Shown one piece after another: positions 20,697 to 21,662 of a stretch of DNA of 21,662 nucleotides. Within the stretch, counting starts at the first letter, position 1. Every line of letters starts with the position of its first letter. The notes beneath the pieces were generated by a model. That model searched no databases. It saw nothing but the letters and a program-made list of their open reading frames with translations, and was not told the origin of the DNA. The stretch covers positions 1 to 21,662 of the IMG/VR virus record IMGVR_UViG_3300047678_000082; one strand, written 5' to 3'. This DNA comes from a virus. Made by a program: the position numbers and the translations under genes.

Positions 20697-21662
20697 CTAA
20701 CGCAGTCCCGCGACGGCCTGTTGAATGGCGCCGAAGTCGATGTTGCCGACAGTGACCACACCATTCTGCGTCGGCGCCGCGCTGCCACGCTGTGCCGCGC
20801 CGGCCGATGCCGACAGCAGCGAGATCACGGTGTCCAGCTTGGCATTGGTGTCGGCGCGCTGGTTCGCGGCGCGCTCGGCATAGGCCGCCTGCACACGGGT
20901 GTTATCGTTCACCGCCGCCGCCGCATTGCTGTTGGCAGCCGCAAGCGGATTGGCCGATCCTGTCACCTGCGAGAGTGTCGCCACCACGTTCTGATAGCTG
21001 GACTGGAAGCCGCCCGCCGATCCGTAGACCGCCTGCGATGCCGACAGGAAGTCCTGCGAGGCACCCTGTAGCGCGGCGATGGCATCGGTGTCCCCGGCAA
21101 GCGCCCGGCCACGAATATCGTTGTAGCGGGTCTGGGCAAGGTTGAGCCGGTTGGTCGGCGACAGCGGAGACGCGGAACCGCCCGTGATGCTGAACAAGTA
21201 ATCCTTCAGGCCGCCGAGCGACTGTTCCATGGCAGCGTTCTGTTGCTGGTTGTACTGCGCGACCAGGTCCAGCCGCTTCTGCGCATAGACGGCTTCCAGC
21301 TTGGTCTTGTCGGCCTCGTACTTGTCGGCAAGGATCAGCTGCTGCTGGTACTCGAATTCCAGCCGGGCCTGTGCCTCGGCTAGCGGGTTGGACAGGCCGG
21401 TGAACTGGAAGTCGAGCTCGCGCTTGAAGTCGTGGCTGGCCACCACGTCCTGCATGGCCTGCTCCACCGATCCCGCAGCCCGCATCAGCTTCTTGTCGGC
21501 GTCGGTCAGGCCCTTCACCACGCCTGAATTGATGGCAGCCTCGATGGCGGCGGCAATAGCTTCCTCAGCGCTGTCGAACTTCACCGCGCCGTACTTGCCC
21601 TTGCCGGCGGATTTGAGGTCGGACTGCTGCGACTGATAGAAGAACTTCTTCCCGCGCTGGCC
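20697..21662 (-). CDS. Tape measure protein, C-terminal part (enters from right edge)
   Basis: The frame is open to the right edge. 322 codons including the stop are visible, without an initiator at the edge; the first internal ATG is 21584. The edge codons read GQRGKKFFYQSQQSDLKSAG, then KGKYGAVKFDSAEEAIAAAI, a typical C-terminal tape measure segment. A helical domain (about residues 100-190 of the fragment) and a disordered Ala/Asn-rich end follow. It precedes the tail tip gene, as expected. It is very probably the missing end of the gene at 1-2428. A direct join of the two window ends changes frame, so some bases (2 modulo 3) are missing between them. Confidence 0.88.
   Translation of the reverse strand, partial: GQRGKKFFYQSQQSDLKSAGKGKYGAVKFDSAEEAIAAAIEAAINSGVVKGLTDADKKLMRAAGSVEQAMQDVVASHDFKRELDFQFTGLSNPLAEAQARLEFEYQQQLILADKYEADKTKLEAVYAQKRLDLVAQYNQQQNAAMEQSLGGLKDYLFSITGGSASPLSPTNRLNLAQTRYNDIRGRALAGDTDAIAALQGASQDFLSASQAVYGSAGGFQSSYQNVVATLSQVTGSANPLAAANSNAAAAVNDNTRVQAAYAERAANQRADTNAKLDTVISLLSASAGAAQRGSAAPTQNGVVTVGNIDFGAIQQAVAGLR

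Noticed and set aside
1-21662. Exact end-to-end closure of the window
   Set aside because: Joining the ends directly puts the tape measure out of frame and gives a stop after about 31 codons, and there is no terminal repeat. Some sequence must be missing.

Overview
The window is GC-rich, densely packed phage DNA. It carries the late half of a temperate long-tailed (siphovirus-type) phage genome, plus its integration module. The gene families suggest an alphaproteobacterial, perhaps sphingomonad-like, host: a prohead-protease/capsid fusion, a DUF6441 tail protein, a DUF2190 capsid-associated protein and a DUF3596-type integrase. The host is inferred from family resemblance only. No host chromosomal genes are visible.

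Layout. Structural and lysis genes lie on the minus strand and read in normal late order. Starting at the break near 11950, they are: the remnant of the prohead protease fused to the major capsid protein (10381-11952), a capsid cement protein and a terminator (9543-10353), a cluster of small head-completion and decoration genes with a large 20-residue-repeat protein (5742-9529), the tail tube (4567-5742), a tail assembly chaperone with a programmed -1 frameshift (3496-4460), DUF6441 (2421-3107), and the N-terminal part of the tape measure protein, which runs off the left edge. The C-terminal part of the tape measure enters from the right edge (20697-21662). It is followed by two tail-tip proteins (17330-20696), a HicBA toxin-antitoxin pair with its own terminator (16712-17202), and a lysis cassette with a membrane protein, a tail-anchored muralytic enzyme and nested spanins (14874-16592). 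A plus-strand island (11955-14547) holds a broken DNA methyltransferase, an excisionase-like gene, the integrase, an attP-like tRNA 3' end flanked by repeated putative arm sites, a GIY-YIG-like gene and a small ORF that ends at a terminator. A separate plus-strand cargo gene (3139-3486) is inserted in the tail operon.

Two structural facts stand out. First, the halves of one tape measure gene sit at opposite ends of the window, and the attP-like site has phage genes on both sides. The molecule therefore maps as a circle, such as an excised or circularly permuted phage, with a short piece missing at the ends. Second, near 11950 two divergent genes are both cut at their 5' ends and joined head to head. 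Portal, terminase, replication and repressor genes, which should lie there, are absent. The molecule is either a deletion derivative that kept integration, late and lysis genes, or an assembly misjoin.

If intact, the genes would work together as follows. Int and Xis recombine at the tRNA-derived attP. The capsid, connector, tube, chaperone, tape measure and tip proteins build the virion. The lysis cassette breaks the inner membrane, wall and outer membrane in turn. HicBA and the plus-strand cargo gene are accessory functions.
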